64,000 bases of DNA from Paraphaeosphaeria minitans (GCA_015832175.1 WJXW01000017.1:868001-932000), one strand, 5' to 3'; numbered from the stretch's first letter, positions 9,828 through 21,727 are shown. The notes: generated by a model from the letters alone, not told the origin. Numbers and translations are program-made.

Positions 9828-11939
9828 ATGAGCGAACACACACGTTCTCCGAATCCAAAGGATACAGGCGACCCAGACATGAAATTATCTTCTTCGCCGG
9901 ACTATCTGGGTGAGATCGCTCTCGGGAAGCGCCCAGATGGCGACCTAGGTACATCTCGGCCTGGTCAATCGCAAGTTACGCCAGCACACTCCGCACATGG
10001 CGCGGAACCGAAGCTTCCCATGGTCTCTCGAATGGGTCCTGAACATATTGATACCAGTTCTATCTCCAAGACACGAACTTTGGTGAGCCCTTGTGTCAAT
10101 TCCTCGTACCAAGCTCCCCCACCTTCCGCAGACCTCGATGCTCGTGGTGTCGAGCTGATTAGGCACCTATACGGCGGCCCCATTGAAGGTTATGGAGGCG
10201 CGGATGCTGGAGAAACTCGACAGCAAGAACAGCCAGTTACAGACGAGCAGATGGATGGTATCTTTCGTCGGGCTTACGAAAACATTCTCATGCATGGCTT
10301 GGGAAAACCAGCATTGGCTGCAACCTTGCACCAAAACGTCAGCGAAGCTTTAGGCCTGTGGACAAAGCGCAAGGTTGCACTGCTTAACATCTTGGACAAT
10401 CACATATTCTTCGAGACACAGTCTGTACAAGACTGGAATGCAGCTCGACGCCGCGATGGCTTGCCACATGATAGCAACATGCTTGTACCTGACCAGGACT
10501 CGTATTTCCCATTGCGATGGGCGGCCCTCGAGGCTGGAATTAAAGTCCGAAATCAGCGGTCTATTTTCGAGTTGGCAACCCAAGAAGATTCAGAATCGCA
10601 TGCGTACAAGCGTTTAGCGGATGCAAGCACAGCTGCAGCACAACCCAGCCCTCGACTTGGACTACCTCGAAGCTCAACTTTACAGCCTCAACAAGTCATC
10701 CCGAATATGTTTCCGAGGATGCCTAGAACCGGTCCGATGATTCATGCTCCGATTATGCATCGACCTGGTCCCTTTATGCATGATCGGGCGCGCCAGCCAG
10801 GCAGCAGCGCTCCAATGAATCACCCTCGCCAACCCACATTATCAATTCCAGCGCTGCTTCCCAGGCTCGCTCCGAAACCTCAGAAGAACATTGCCCCCCA
10901 GGAAGCTAACGGAGGTAATCGGGCAAAACGCGGATCAAACACTAACGGATATGATCATCTTAGCCTCTCACCTTCCGCTAATATACCATTTCCTGCTTCC
11001 GACAAGCAAGCCAATGTCACAGCCGTGGAGCTGTTGACCTTCCTCCCCCGCTACTTCAGACAAGCTGACATTGTTGATCGCTTCATCACCAATGGAGGCA
11101 AGGCTTCCATACTAACGCGAATCATCAACGAGCACCGGGAGATGAAAGGAGGCGGCGTTGTAAGCAACAACACCATATTCATAGCCATGAAGAACAGCAT
11201 GAGAAGCCGAGGCGGTGTTTACGAGAAGTGGACAGTAAGAACCCACCCGAAGCCCCGCGGATACAATCACAATAATCTCAACATCGCCGGTTTGCGCACG
11301 AAAACAGGCGCTCAAAGCACGTCACGAGGGACCCAAAATACAGAGCGTGGCGCGGATCCGATCCAATTCAAGTTCCTGGGCAAACACGTCAAGAAGTTTC
11401 CCTCTGGGTTCGACGCGCTCGACCTCACGCGCTGCGTTACGTACGCCATGGCTCACCCAGATGAAGATTGGGAGTATCCAAAGGACTTCGAGGAGTTGGT
11501 GACTCGGATCGGCGGTCCTGCGGCTGTCCATCAGGAACACTACGACATAGAGGCCTTTCGCCGTTGGGGACGCTTCCGCACCCGTCTTCGTACCGTTGCA
11601 GGTGTCGACAACGGCACCCACGAAGACTCTGATGAAGGCGAGAGCGATGATGAGGATAGTAAGGTGCTGGGTTTTCCGAATGGGGAGCAAGCGCGTGGGA
11701 GTGGTTCCAAGAGCGCTGGTGGGGATCAAGCAGGTGACGGGGCCGCTCGTCAGGAAGCACAGTCTTTGGGATGCTCGATGGCAGCACATGCACAAGCGAG
11801 TGGACTCACCCATTCTCTCGAGGATTCTGTTGTTGAAGACGAGCTTACTGAATTGTCGCCGGAAGAGTATCGCCAAAACCTTCATATCAAGCGCACTCGC
11901 GAGGCGCGTGAAGACAAGGGATTTGATCAGGAGGAATAG
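9828..11939 (+). CDS. Unrecognised 703-aa protein
   Basis: Intronless 703-aa open frame; I do not recognise the family. Residues 1-100 are low-complexity and polar. Residues ~105-235 form a predicted helical block (GVELIRHLYGGPIEGYGG to FELATQED). Residues ~245-370 are proline-, methionine- and histidine-rich (repeated MFPRMPRTGPMIHAP-like phrases). Residues ~385-480 form a second globular block (LLTFLPRYFRQADIVDRFI, then WTVRTHPKPRGYNHNNLN) and residues ~500-570 a third (FDALDLTRCVTYAMAHPDEDW). An acidic run DSDEGESDDEDS follows near residue 600. There is no signal peptide or membrane segment. The acidic run and basic patches suit a nuclear or scaffold protein, but that is only a guess. An upstream TATA box and a long uninterrupted frame support that it is a real gene. 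Confidence 0.7.
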   Translation: MSEHTRSPNPKDTGDPDMKLSSSPDYLGEIALGKRPDGDLGTSRPGQSQVTPAHSAHGAEPKLPMVSRMGPEHIDTSSISKTRTLVSPCVNSSYQAPPPSADLDARGVELIRHLYGGPIEGYGGADAGETRQQEQPVTDEQMDGIFRRAYENILMHGLGKPALAATLHQNVSEALGLWTKRKVALLNILDNHIFFETQSVQDWNAARRRDGLPHDSNMLVPDQDSYFPLRWAALEAGIKVRNQRSIFELATQEDSESHAYKRLADASTAAAQPSPRLGLPRSSTLQPQQVIPNMFPRMPRTGPMIHAPIMHRPGPFMHDRARQPGSSAPMNHPRQPTLSIPALLPRLAPKPQKNIAPQEANGGNRAKRGSNTNGYDHLSLSPSANIPFPASDKQANVTAVELLTFLPRYFRQADIVDRFITNGGKASILTRIINEHREMKGGGVVSNNTIFIAMKNSMRSRGGVYEKWTVRTHPKPRGYNHNNLNIAGLRTKTGAQSTSRGTQNTERGADPIQFKFLGKHVKKFPSGFDALDLTRCVTYAMAHPDEDWEYPKDFEELVTRIGGPAAVHQEHYDIEAFRRWGRFRTRLRTVAGVDNGTHEDSDEGESDDEDSKVLGFPNGEQARGSGSKSAGGDQAGDGAARQEAQSLGCSMAAHAQASGLTHSLEDSVVEDELTELSPEEYRQNLHIKRTREAREDKGFDQEE

Positions 11940-12475
11940 TGTCCAGTGGTGTCTCTGGCCTTAGAAGAAAAAGCATAGGTAGAAGGGTAGAAATCGTCTA
12001 TCTCTAAGCTGTTGTCGAGTTCAAGAGTGGACATGCTTTTATCACTAGGGTTACGTGGATGAACGGAGGAGGTGTTTTCAGCAACGGGCAAGACTGTATT
12101 CTAGTCACTTCAGATACAACGAACGCTTTCACCTACCTTAACACACTCTTAAGCCATGCATGCGATCAAGAACCGACCTGATATCAGAATTAATCACAAA
12201 AGCTTGAAGAGTTGCACTTCAACTTAGCCGAGCTAAGGCAGCATTAGAGACTCTGAATCTTATCTTGGTCAATCCTGCAGCAATATACCCAGCATAGTAA
12301 CATTTGACAGTCACATCAATCCAATAACAGAAACTTGGGAACCAGATTTGCGTATAACATACTGTACAATACAGCTCAGCGAGTGGACATGCCACAAGCC
12401 CTAGGCCCAGAGCTTGCACAAGGAACTACACACCTTCCCCTCACAAAGGACACGCTCTCATCTCCACCACATCCC
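11940..12475. other. Convergent intergenic region
   Basis: 536 bp between the converging 703-aa gene (+) and the small secreted protein gene (-). AT-richer than the flanks; no coding signal or repeat seen. Confidence 0.45.
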
Positions 12476-12796
12476 TCAGCAGTCTCCCCCATAGATATCA
12501 TTGCACGAAGCGAGACACACGGCCCATGAAATACCCCCGTACGGACCTTGGTTGAACGCCTCGCAGGGATCAGCGCACTTCTTGTAGCCCTCCCGGTCAC
12601 AGCGCTTTGCGATGGCGGTGGTGGCTTCGCGCATAGCGGCCACGGAGAGATTGTTAGTGTTTTGGAAATCGTGGGATGGGGTGGGGGACGTACTGCGGCG
12701 GAGGAGGGCAGCGTGCTTGGATAACTTGGCGTCGGGGGCTGGGGCGGCCATGGCGAGAGCTACGAGGGCGGCGAGAATGGAGGTGGTGAATTTCAT
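12476..12796 (-). CDS. Small cysteine-rich secreted protein (possible in-frame intron)
   Basis: 106-aa predicted secreted protein of unknown function. A signal peptide spans residues ~1-20 (MKFTTSILAALVALAMAAPA); dibasic sites follow (LLRR, AKR). The C-terminal ~41 residues carry six cysteines in the order C-x7-C-x3-C-x15-C-x3-C-x6-C, starting at CDREGYKKCADPCEAF. The start at 12796 is preferred over an upstream in-frame ATG because a TATA box lies inside that longer frame. A segment at 12693-12625 has a strong GTACGT donor, a CTAAC branch site and an AAG acceptor and is 69 nt, so removing it keeps the frame and yields an 83-aa form lacking the linker. Size, secretion and cysteine content fit an effector candidate, which is inference only. 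Confidence 0.75.
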   Translation of the reverse strand: MKFTTSILAALVALAMAAPAPDAKLSKHAALLRRSTSPTPSHDFQNTNNLSVAAMREATTAIAKRCDREGYKKCADPCEAFNQGPYGGISWAVCLASCNDIYGGDC

Positions 12797-12915
12797 GATG
12801 GTTGTGGCTTGAATGAAGAGATCCGAGTAGATGATCAAGTGTTGGAGTGTTGTTTGTGGAAGGGGCTGAAGGAGTTGTGCTTGTTGACGGAGAATATGGA
12901 GGGAGTTTGTTCTCG

Positions 12916-12922
12916 CTTTATA
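12916..12922 (-). promoter_or_regulatory. TATA box of the small secreted protein gene
   Basis: TATAAAG on the minus strand, about 120 bp upstream of the ATG at 12796. Confidence 0.45.
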
Positions 12923-15335
12923 GGCCTCTGACATCTCGAAGGTGATGATCTTGTTCTCCATGACGAAAGACAAGACTGTTTACGAGGTTCTCCGGACTTT
13001 CGATTGTAGGATCTCCTAGATCTGTTCAAGCACACGCTCCTTTGTAGTACTGGAATACGGGGTCAAGTGTAGGATCTGCGGTTGTACAGAAAGAGTAATG
13101 TGACCACGAGGTCCGCACTGACACTAATCGGGATCCGAAGTACTTTCTTGTCCATGCAACCTAGCTTTAGAGAATGAGAATGACGTTACTCAACTTTGAT
13201 AGACGGTGTTATTACGGATCTTACTCAATTATGCCGAAGACGGGTCATTGGAGTGCTAAGTTTGAGGTTACATGCTGTTTGATCTTATGGCCAATTCCGT
13301 GGTGAAGTCGATGAACCGGGTGGATGTTGATTGTGTCGACGTATCGAGTGTCTTGAGTAGAGCCTGCGTAAGGTGACCCTGTTATTTACCCTGAAATTAA
13401 TCAATATGTTATAAATCGCTGTCCTTGCACCAGATGAATAGAATTAAAATGCTCATCTTGACCTCTGAGTCCTGCAACGCAAGTGCTACGCCTTGCCTCT
13501 CCAGGGCATTATTTGTTGAGACATTACAATCCCACAGCTACAACCTGCAACTTAATTTACTTCTCACAGACGGATTCTACACCACCAAATCCCCAGCCGA
13601 CGCGTCAACATACGCTTTTAGGGGTGTATAAACTAGCGCATACACCCTCTACACAAGAGTGCCTTGAAAAACGAGTGCCGCGCTTGCAGCATGTACGATC
13701 CTCTACGCCTACAGTCACCTTGGCCCCTCGCGTGGCTGGCATCGATTATCTAGGTACTCAAGTCGGAATCGAAATCCGGGGATCTCTACAACACACCTAC
13801 ATCACCTCCGCCCCATGCTTTACGTACAAGCCAACGAATCCGCCTCTTTGTACGAAGTCTTGGATCGTACTACAGTGAAGTCTTAATTCTGGCTAGGAGA
13901 GGTTTAGTTTACGCGGCAGAGAGGATGCTAAGTACGGTGGAACCTATCCGTTGATGAGTCTCGCGCGAGCTCGTATCTAGGTGGCCTTGAAAATGGGGTC
14001 CGACTTTGTTTTCATGGGAGCCGACTACGTCAGCACATGGTCTGCCTTCTGAGCGAAGTCATCGGTGGCGATCGTAATCGCTGTTCTATGAGATTCAATT
14101 ATCTTCGAGCATTAATTTCGTCTGATACGTACTGCAAGAACTAATCTAACAGTCCAGTCGGAAAGCATGGAGCTCATTAATGCGTGACAGAATACTGGAG
14201 AGAAAAAGCTCAGAAGATCTTCTCAGTTCTTCCATCAAGGTCAAGCCAAGCGGTACTGTTGCACCTGCCTGTAGATTCGAGGCCGCCTCTCGTCCAAATA
14301 CGAAGTCGATCATGTCTGGGCGGCATGCGGAGTTAACTTTAATGGAATAAAATCACATTCACCAAGGGCTGTGAAACGGATCTGAGTCTCCCCCGAGCCT
14401 AATGATTGATGAGTGGCTGTTTGATAGTGGAAATAGAGGCAGTCACCAAGACAGCACTTTGCAGCTCTTCAGATTGGTCAAGAGCCAGTGTCCCGTGGCC
14501 CGGTGATCTAATAGAGACCATATTGAGCAGCTTCCTGTATTAAATTTGAAGTTGAATCATCTTACATTGCATTACCTGAAAAATGAACAATCAATTATCT
14601 CGAGTTCCAGTGGCAAGCACAAACGTCACAGACGACTGCGTAGAGAAAGCGAGAAAGGCAGCTCGTCTGGACCCGGGCCTCGCACGAAGTATTGTAAGGT
14701 GTGGGTTACAGACACAAGAACTCTGAGTCATGTATTGATATCAGTAAGTGACAATAATGTAAAGGCGTTTGAGAGAGGAGTAAAACCCTCTTACAATAAG
14801 ACATAGAGCGTTGAAGACGTGGAATCGACATCAGTGGACCATAGCTAATTACAATCATTCAAACACCCACACCTTCAATTTACGGTAAGTTTTTTTCATT
14901 CGTAGGTCGTGATGCAGTCTGCAGTCAGTCAGATGGAGAGCACATATCCACGCCCTCGAGATCCCAACATTCCGTCCTCGTCACACCTCGCCAACGGGCG
15001 AACAATCCAAAAGATATGAGAAGAGATAAGAAACCATGATATGCAATCGTGACTTTGTTGTCTTTCCTTTCTTTGCCGAAAAGTTCGAAACCCATGATGA
15101 TGCAACGCAACCTCAATCCAAAACACGCCTTCTGCAATGCGCCCAACGAAAATGCCGCCAAGGGTATACTGATCGTGAAGTTGGAGTCCCGCTCCGCCGC
15201 CAGCAAACAGAGATGTACCGATCTCTTCCGGTCTTGTCTGGATCTATAATCTGTGCTCTTGAACATCAACGAAAAAACCGCAGGATTGATGCATAACAAG
15301 AACCGACCAATGCTTCTCCAATCCTTCGACTGACT
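12923..15335. other. Long non-coding stretch
   Basis: About 2.4 kb without a credible gene. Short open frames (for example 13425-13878 and 14546-14806) have no protein-like composition. No tandem repeat of note and no transposon protein was seen. Confidence 0.45.
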
Positions 15336-15713
15336 CTATCGACCATCCGCACTCCCCTCGTTTCGAATCCTCTCCTGCTCCCTCCACTTCCCCTCCTCCC
15401 TTACCTCCAGCCATCCTACATAAAGCTGAAGCGCATACGCAACGCAGAAACACACCGCAAACGCCCTCGGCAAGTCCTTGTCCACGACTCCCAGCGCAAA
15501 TGCATACATCTGCATCGCAATGTACAGCCCGAGGGCAAAACACACAAAGATGCCCAGCATCTCCAGCAGCGCGGTGGAGGCGCAGGATTTCGTGGAGCGC
15601 GGAAGAGAGAGTGGGAGCGAGGTTTTGAGGGCGCCGGGCCGGGTAGAGATGGTGAGCGGACTGAACAGCTCCGAGGCAACGGGGAAGGCGCGCATGTTGA
15701 GGACCGTGGTCAT
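15336..15713 (-). CDS. Small predicted membrane protein, two helices
   Basis: 125-aa open frame, family not recognised. Residues 1-45 are polar with Ser/Thr/Pro (possible leader). Two hydrophobic helices follow, ALLEMLGIFVCFALGLYIAM-type at ~47-68 and FAVCFCVAYALQLYVGW at ~82-100, separated by a short loop with VVDKDLPR. The C-terminus is a charged amphipathic tail (EVREEGKWREQERIRNE). This topology, with both tails on the same side, is common for small ER or mitochondrial membrane proteins. The overlapping frames have no such organisation, so this frame is preferred. No introns are needed. It could also be the terminal part of a longer gene. Confidence 0.5.
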   Translation of the reverse strand: MTTVLNMRAFPVASELFSPLTISTRPGALKTSLPLSLPRSTKSCASTALLEMLGIFVCFALGLYIAMQMYAFALGVVDKDLPRAFAVCFCVAYALQLYVGWLEVREEGKWREQERIRNEGSADGR

Positions 15714-17266
15714 AGTGGGGGTATAGGCGCGCGGTTCGCGATCGGGATGGTTTGGTTTGGTTCACTGAGGTTTGAGACAGCGTAGGACAGTGTATGAGGT
15801 TGCTCGCACGCTGGGTGGCCGCGTGAGGTAGCAATCCAACTGCGGGCGATTGTGGGTGGTGGGGAAATGAAACGCAGGGCCAGGTGGTCTGGGGCAGGAT
15901 AGGGTAAGGCAGGGCAGGACGGGGTCATGTAGGTGCCCCTCTTGTACGCTTGGAAGTGGATATCAGCTTGGCTTGCTGCGGTACAGCATGCCGGACTCCG
16001 GGGGCGCAGTGGTGGTCAGGGTCGGGTCAGACATGCGGTTCTTGCCTTTGACCTGAGCCCGATGGTGTTGCACGAGGGAGGCGGAGGCCGTCTTATGTCA
16101 CCATTGTGCGCGTCTGTGTGTACGTGTTGGGGCAAATGCACAAGTTCCATAGTGCCTCGATGGAGAATCGGTGATGATGGGAAACGGGATCTCGACGCGG
16201 CCGCGCCTCCACCAAATCGGAACGCTAGGCCAGGAAACAGCTAGCGCATCATGCAGAATGGATGCGCATTTGTGGGCACGCATGCCTAGACTATGGGGCA
16301 AACCGACGGAGGTTTCAAAAAGGCCTCGTCGCGCATATAGGTAGGTACCTAGGGACGTGGGTGTCAATCAATACGAATACGATATATACGAGATGTCTGT
16401 AAACGAGACCGTTTGCCAAGGAAACTAGTACCTAATGAAGCGATTAGTTAGATTAGATAGATAAGGCAAGAGTTCACTCAGCTAGTCTAAATTAGATCTA
16501 GTGCCAAGCAATACAAGACCCTGTATCCTACGGTATACACAGAGGTACGGGGTATACAGGATCGTTCTACTCGATGCCGCATCCGCACATCCCCTACGCG
16601 CATACGAGGACATTTCTGTCGATCTTCTAGGAGTGAAATCCGCACATCAATGGCTTCCTGCTGGGATGTTGCTGATCTGCCGCCCAATATGATTGCGTTT
16701 AAGGGACCCAATCAATTGTTATGCTGTCGACTGCAAGCAGCCGGGTGAGGTCACGCGCGAAACCAAATGCAACATCAGGGTTCGACCATCGTCTCTAACT
16801 CTTGATGTCTTTTTCTCGGCATTGCCCTCCAATGCCTCCAGTTGCTATTACTTTCAGACCCCAGTGATGCCGCAACCGCCACCTCCACCCTCCTCCAATC
16901 CTTGGAACTAGGCAAAAGTGTCCCATCCATCCATCACAATGCCGACTAACGCCAGAATTATGCATTAGGATTACAGCATTACTGGCTTTACGCAAAAGTC
17001 GAAAACATAGACCGAAGGTGGTCAATTGGAGAGGTCTGCTGGACATGCTCATCGGAATGCAAATGCTGGATCAAAACACCATCGATGCCGAGTTGCTGAA
17101 GCAAAATGCTCGTTTGGGTGGGTATATAACGCCGATGAGATGCTTATAATCATGCTGGATGGACTTTTGCCTCGTGAATATTGTAGTCATGAAACTTTCA
17201 GCTCGGGCGTTTGGTATGAGTATTGATGCTGGCCGTTGCTTTTGTGCTTTAAGTCGGTTCTGGTTT
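15714..17266. other. Non-coding stretch with TAGGTA motif
   Basis: About 1.55 kb without a supported gene. It has a GC-rich part near 15.9-16.2 kb and a TAGGTAGGTACCTAGG motif at 16338-16354. Nothing else is recognised. Confidence 0.4.
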
Positions 17267-20200
17267 TCAAGGTCGCTTTTTCGGGTCACTTTCCGGATCT
17301 ATGGTGTCCAGGATATTGCCAATGCGCTTGGCCGATAGCAGAGAGATATCGAAGTGAATGACGACAAGCCATGCGCATAAGATGTTCGCCAAGTGATGTA
17401 GAACGTAAGCGTACGTGACGCCGTAGACCGCTGCGTATGCAGCGATAGAAAACAGGATGGCGTTTGTCAAGAGCGAAAGACGTGACTGGACACGCGGGAC
17501 CATGCGGCCTGTGCTCAGTGTCTCAACGAGGAGAATGAATGGCATAATGGAAAGAATATTGTGGTGCGATGAGAACGGGGTCAACCAACGAATCGTGAGG
17601 TTGCGAATCCATACCACGAGCACTGGGAGGTTGATAGGCAAGATCCACAGCATGAGGACGAAGATGGAGTGTGTGTAGTTTGAAAAGTTGTAGTTCGTAC
17701 TCAGGCGCTGCGGATAGTCAGCGAGCAAGCAGGCGTAACGTGGAAGTAGTGAACCGACCATATCTCTTGCCAGACTCACACTGCGTACACAAGTGGCTAG
17801 TTGCACAAGGCATAGCACTACATACGCGAAGTGATAAGGTATGACTGTCGATACCAGTAACAACAGGATGGAGGTCGTGATAACGCGCTGTCTCGTCGAA
17901 GACATTTCGAATGTAGCAGGTGTCCTTTGGTCGTCAACTATCGATGTGGAGGGTAACAGGGAGTACAAAAGCGCCAGCATGGAAACGAGGCCCAGTGCGA
18001 CGTAGTTGACGACAACGCAGATAGCGACACACATCAAGCCGAACAGGGGGACCAGGAACCAGAAGAAGATGTCTTGCGTACCCAACAGCAGTTCGTAATT
18101 CGTGTCCCTGAGGTGGCTAGCGCCGTGAGTTGAGCCTGCAACTTGGTTGCGGGCTCCTGCCAGTGAGATGGACAGAAGGGTTAAGGCGCCCAAGGTCATA
18201 GGAAGCGAGGTTCGCACACATTCATTGATGCCTTCGATGAAGCTGACGAACACACCAGTCTCGTCGTAGACCGTGAACTGATGTCGAAGCACCATTGCAA
18301 CGATAAGCAACGGGAAAGCAGCGAAAACGATTCGGTAGCGCATCCAAAGTTTTCCCAGACTACCCAGGGCATCAACTCTCAATACGATGTCCAATCCGCT
18401 GTCGCAGGTGGGATCGCTCCAGACCTGGAAAGAGAGACCATTGGCAGTCTGTTTCGCGAACAGAGGAGGTGGCATGTACGGTGCAACTCCGTGAAGATTG
18501 ATCTCTGCATCTTTGACGTTGACGAAGTATTTGCTCTCGTAGACTTCGGTGATGTATTGTCGGACAAGCGGCATGAATAGTTCTCCATTACTGCACTGCA
18601 GTTGCTCAATGTGAAGGTTGTATGCCAGGAGGCTTGAATGTAACGCTGGCACCTTCACCTCTGTGATCAATGGCCGGTTCGAGGGTAGGTGAAGGCTCAA
18701 GCCTGAGGTTAAAAGGCGCTGTAGTCCTATATTTTCTCGGTGCATTGATTGGTGTTCGGAGCTAAACTCGGCAATGACCCAGCCATAGCTGTGTTGTATG
18801 GTTTTGTCAATGATGGCGATAAACTGATGCCCTGACAGATCTTCGGCCTTGTATTGCAGATACGAAAAAGTTTGTTGGTCATTCTTGAAAGGATACGTTG
18901 AATGTATCGTAGAAGCAGGAAGAACGGCAGCATCGGATGCGACATTCCTACATGCCAGTCTGGTAGGGACAGAGCTGTCGCTCGACAGATCTGTGTTCAC
19001 CTGAAACTGACTTGTGGACTGTCCAGTCTGAGCATGGAAAACGTTGCAAAAAAGTACCTCAAGTCTGTCGTTTTCTCCTGCGGAGTCCAATCGTTCGCTC
19101 GTAAGAAGAGTAAATCTATTGTCACGGGGCAGCCCTTCTGGAATAGGGAGAAGGTAGGGCTTCGGCCCTGGCGCAAATTGACCCAGCGTCCTCAGTATGA
19201 ATCTCTCGCCCGTGGCTACGCCAGCGCTTTGTTGTTCGACTGTCAATAGTGTCTCTGATTCTTCGCGTTGCAGAGACTTCTCCGCATTGTCCTCTAGTCC
19301 TGTCAAGAACCACTTTTTGAACGCACGCATGCGATCTGCGCGTGGGATCGTCTGAGCTGGTCTCGCTACATCAGTGATATCGTAGAGTGCGCGCACCACG
19401 CTTTTTCGCACTTGGTCGCACCATGTAATGGCCAAATGGTCCGCTCCAGTCCACGCGTTTGGAATGGAGGATGTAAATACAGTAAAGCCATGTGTTTCGG
19501 GCACGAGAGAAGCAAGGCTCGAGTAGTCTGAAGACACGATTGTGTCTAATCCTCCTCCAGCGATGGAAATTAGCGTGACGTGCTGGAGAGGATTGTCGAC
19601 TGCCTTGTCTTGCGAGTAGGCGCGTTGCCAGTAGTTGTTGATTCCGTCGTACGTGCGCACGATGTCTCCGTCGAAAGAGACTGGGGGCCTGGCATGAGGT
19701 GCGGCAAGTGTGATGATGGTATTGATAGAGTTGGATTGATAATTTGGCATAGTAAGCATCGTGCGAGCGACTACGCCGCCCATGGAGTGACCAACTATGA
19801 TGATCGATGTTGGGTCCGGTAAAGCTGGATCTCTCAAGGATCGCGATGGCGTATGATACAAAGATAAGATGAACGATATAGCATCATTGAGGTATTCAGC
19901 CTGATCCAGCAACGTTTGTCCGTGGAACGCAGTAAAGTCTTCGTTGAAGTCCACAGCGAAGAAGTCCAGGGGCCTTTTTGTCGCTCTGTTTGCCCCGGCC
20001 TCGTGTCGAATAGAGTTGTGGTAGTGGTACGCTGCTTCGGAGGCATACGATCGGACTTGTTTGTAACTTCCAGCGTTGCCTGGAATGAAGAGCACGGGCA
20101 CGCCCTTGACCTTCAAGTGATTAGCAGAATCGCCCCAGGTCAGGAGAACTTCTTACTCTGGTATCTTCATCGATGCCACCTTCACGATACAGATAGAGGG

Positions 20201-20468
20201 CGTACTTGTTTGCGAACCGAGTGTGCTCCGTATCGAAATCGTCACATTTCAGATAGGCTGGTCGCATGTAGGACATGACGCAGCCCTTGGTGTCCATTTG
20301 CCGGGTCAGGAAAGACTCCGCCATGAGGACCAGCGCCCCCAAGCCTAGCAGGGTGGCCATGATTGTATAAACCGAGCATGCCCAGGAATTCTTCCGGCCA
20401 ACTCGCTGTTTGCCGTCCGGGTGTTCTACCGTGCTTTCTTGTGTGATGTCTCTCGATAGTGAGCTCAT
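17267..20468 (-). CDS. BST1: GPI inositol-deacylase
   Basis: ER membrane enzyme that removes the acyl chain from the inositol of GPI anchors, which licenses GPI-protein export (PGAP1/Bst1 family). Two exons, 20468-20157 and 20110-17267, with a 46-nt intron (donor GTAAGA), give 1051 aa, close to the usual 1000-1100. An N-terminal membrane anchor lies at ~30-52. The family block CVMSYMRPAY follows, then VPVLFIPGNAGSYKQVRS and the lipase motif VGHSMGGVVAR with the catalytic Ser. The middle part is lumenal. The C-terminal ~400 residues contain about eight hydrophobic segments. The start gives a short cytosolic N-tail with the anchor in the expected place. All motifs are intact. Its immediate flanks are non-coding, so context adds nothing. 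Confidence 0.95.
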
Positions 20469-20970
20469 TGTCGGCGCTATCTATGCATTCGGCGGGTACC
20501 GTGCGGTGGACGTAGAAGCGTTGTAGGGACGCGTTGCGGCTGCTGCCTATGCCTCTATTGCACTGTCGCGCAATGCGCTTGAGAGGTCGTTTCCGCTTTT
20601 ATAGCCGTTCCGTTAGAGATCCTGCGGTGGCCATGCTCTAGCGGATGCGGGAACGTGAATGGCACGATGTGTTTGTTTACAGGGGTGAGCCAAATGCGTG
20701 CGTTGGTGTGTGGAGGTGTAGCTGCCCTACGACTGAGATGTTCCTACCGCGAGCGCGGATGGCTCCGATCGCCAGGGAAGGACCACTTCCAGCAGGCCCA
20801 ACAGCGGCTCGAGAGTCTTCGCAGTTCTTTAAGTCGTAAGGATGTTCTCTTGAAGCACAATGGAGCTTGAGTATGTGTTTCGACAAGCTTCGTGGAAGTC
20901 GCGATGTAGGTAGGGTGACGCGACAACCAACGCCAAGAAACCATCGCCGACGCGACTTCCCCGCTATCGA

Positions 20971-21010
20971 TACCTACCTAGGTACCTACCTACCTAGGTG
21001 CCTACCTACC
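20971..21010. repeat. TACCTAGG/TACCTACC motif cluster
   Basis: Forty bases made almost only of TACCTACC, TACCTAGG and GGTACC units, partly palindromic. Related clusters occur at several intergenic places in this window. Confidence 0.7.
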
Positions 21011-21226
21011 AACCCAGCATCCTACCATGATGGCACCCTTTTCTTCCCCAGGCAGATGAATACGTTAAGGTTGTCGCTGTGAATGCGTGCGTATGTTGCA
21101 AGTCCATACATGCGCGTGCGATGCGAGGATCTCCGGGGCCTGTCTTCTTCAGTCTAGAATGAGCTTCGGCGGCGACCGACGCGGTCAATACTACCAATCA
21201 AATTGTTACTTATGGCTACCATGTCT

Positions 21227-21305
21227 CACACGTGGGAGATGGCCGAGCACAAAATCACGGTCAATGCATATGCGCCGGGTATTGTGGGGACGGCGATGTG
21301 GGCAG
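21227..21305 (+). pseudogene. Relic of a short-chain dehydrogenase/reductase
   Basis: A translated fragment reads EMAEHKITVNAYAPGIVG then TAMW, which is the C-terminal half of the SDR core found after the catalytic Tyr-Lys helix (acetoin/diacetyl-reductase-like SDRs). Neither the TGxxxGxG nucleotide site nor the YxxxK motif is present around it in any frame, and the frame continues into non-homologous sequence. It is best read as a remnant of a decayed gene of about 250 aa. Only some 25 residues are recognisable, so the exact subfamily is uncertain. Confidence 0.5.
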
Positions 21306-21697
21306 TAGCAAGACGCACCTTAGTTCTGAGACGAAGAAGCAAAGAAGGCAGCACGCGGGAAAAAAACAGGAACAAAGAAGCGATTAACGAGTGCGTCCGC
21401 ACTATCAACGATCATGGCGTTTCCGGTCGGAGTGAAACAACCAGGCACCGAGACAAGATGGCAAGACCGGCACTGAAAAGCACAAATAACGAACGATGCA
21501 GCAAGATCTAAATGCGGCCACATGTAAGTAACATGCAATATTCGCTCCGTGGCTGCTGCGTCTCATTCAAGAGCCGATGGATAGTCACAATGGTCCATGT
21601 GAGATTAAGGACCGGTGGTATGTATGCTTCCATAGAAAAAAAGGCCGATGGAACTCGAGGCAGCTAGCAGGGTGCTGATTACTGCTCATGGCGGGTG

Positions 21698-21727
21698 AGT
21701 GCTTCCAAGTGCTTCCAAGTGCTTCCA
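21698..21727. repeat. 10-bp triplicate
   Basis: AGTGCTTCCA occurs three times in tandem (approximate limits). It has no apparent coding role. Confidence 0.5.

Noticed and set aside
9365..9913. 182-aa open frame on the + strand
   Set aside because: Overlaps the start of the 703-aa gene in another frame and spans its TATA box; no protein-like signature.
13425..13878. Overlapping open frames of 68 and 131 aa
   Set aside because: No signal peptide, motif or codon pattern; probably chance in a gene-poor stretch.
15244..15834. 196-aa open frame on the minus strand
   Set aside because: Overlaps the small two-helix membrane protein in another frame and lacks a coherent domain pattern.
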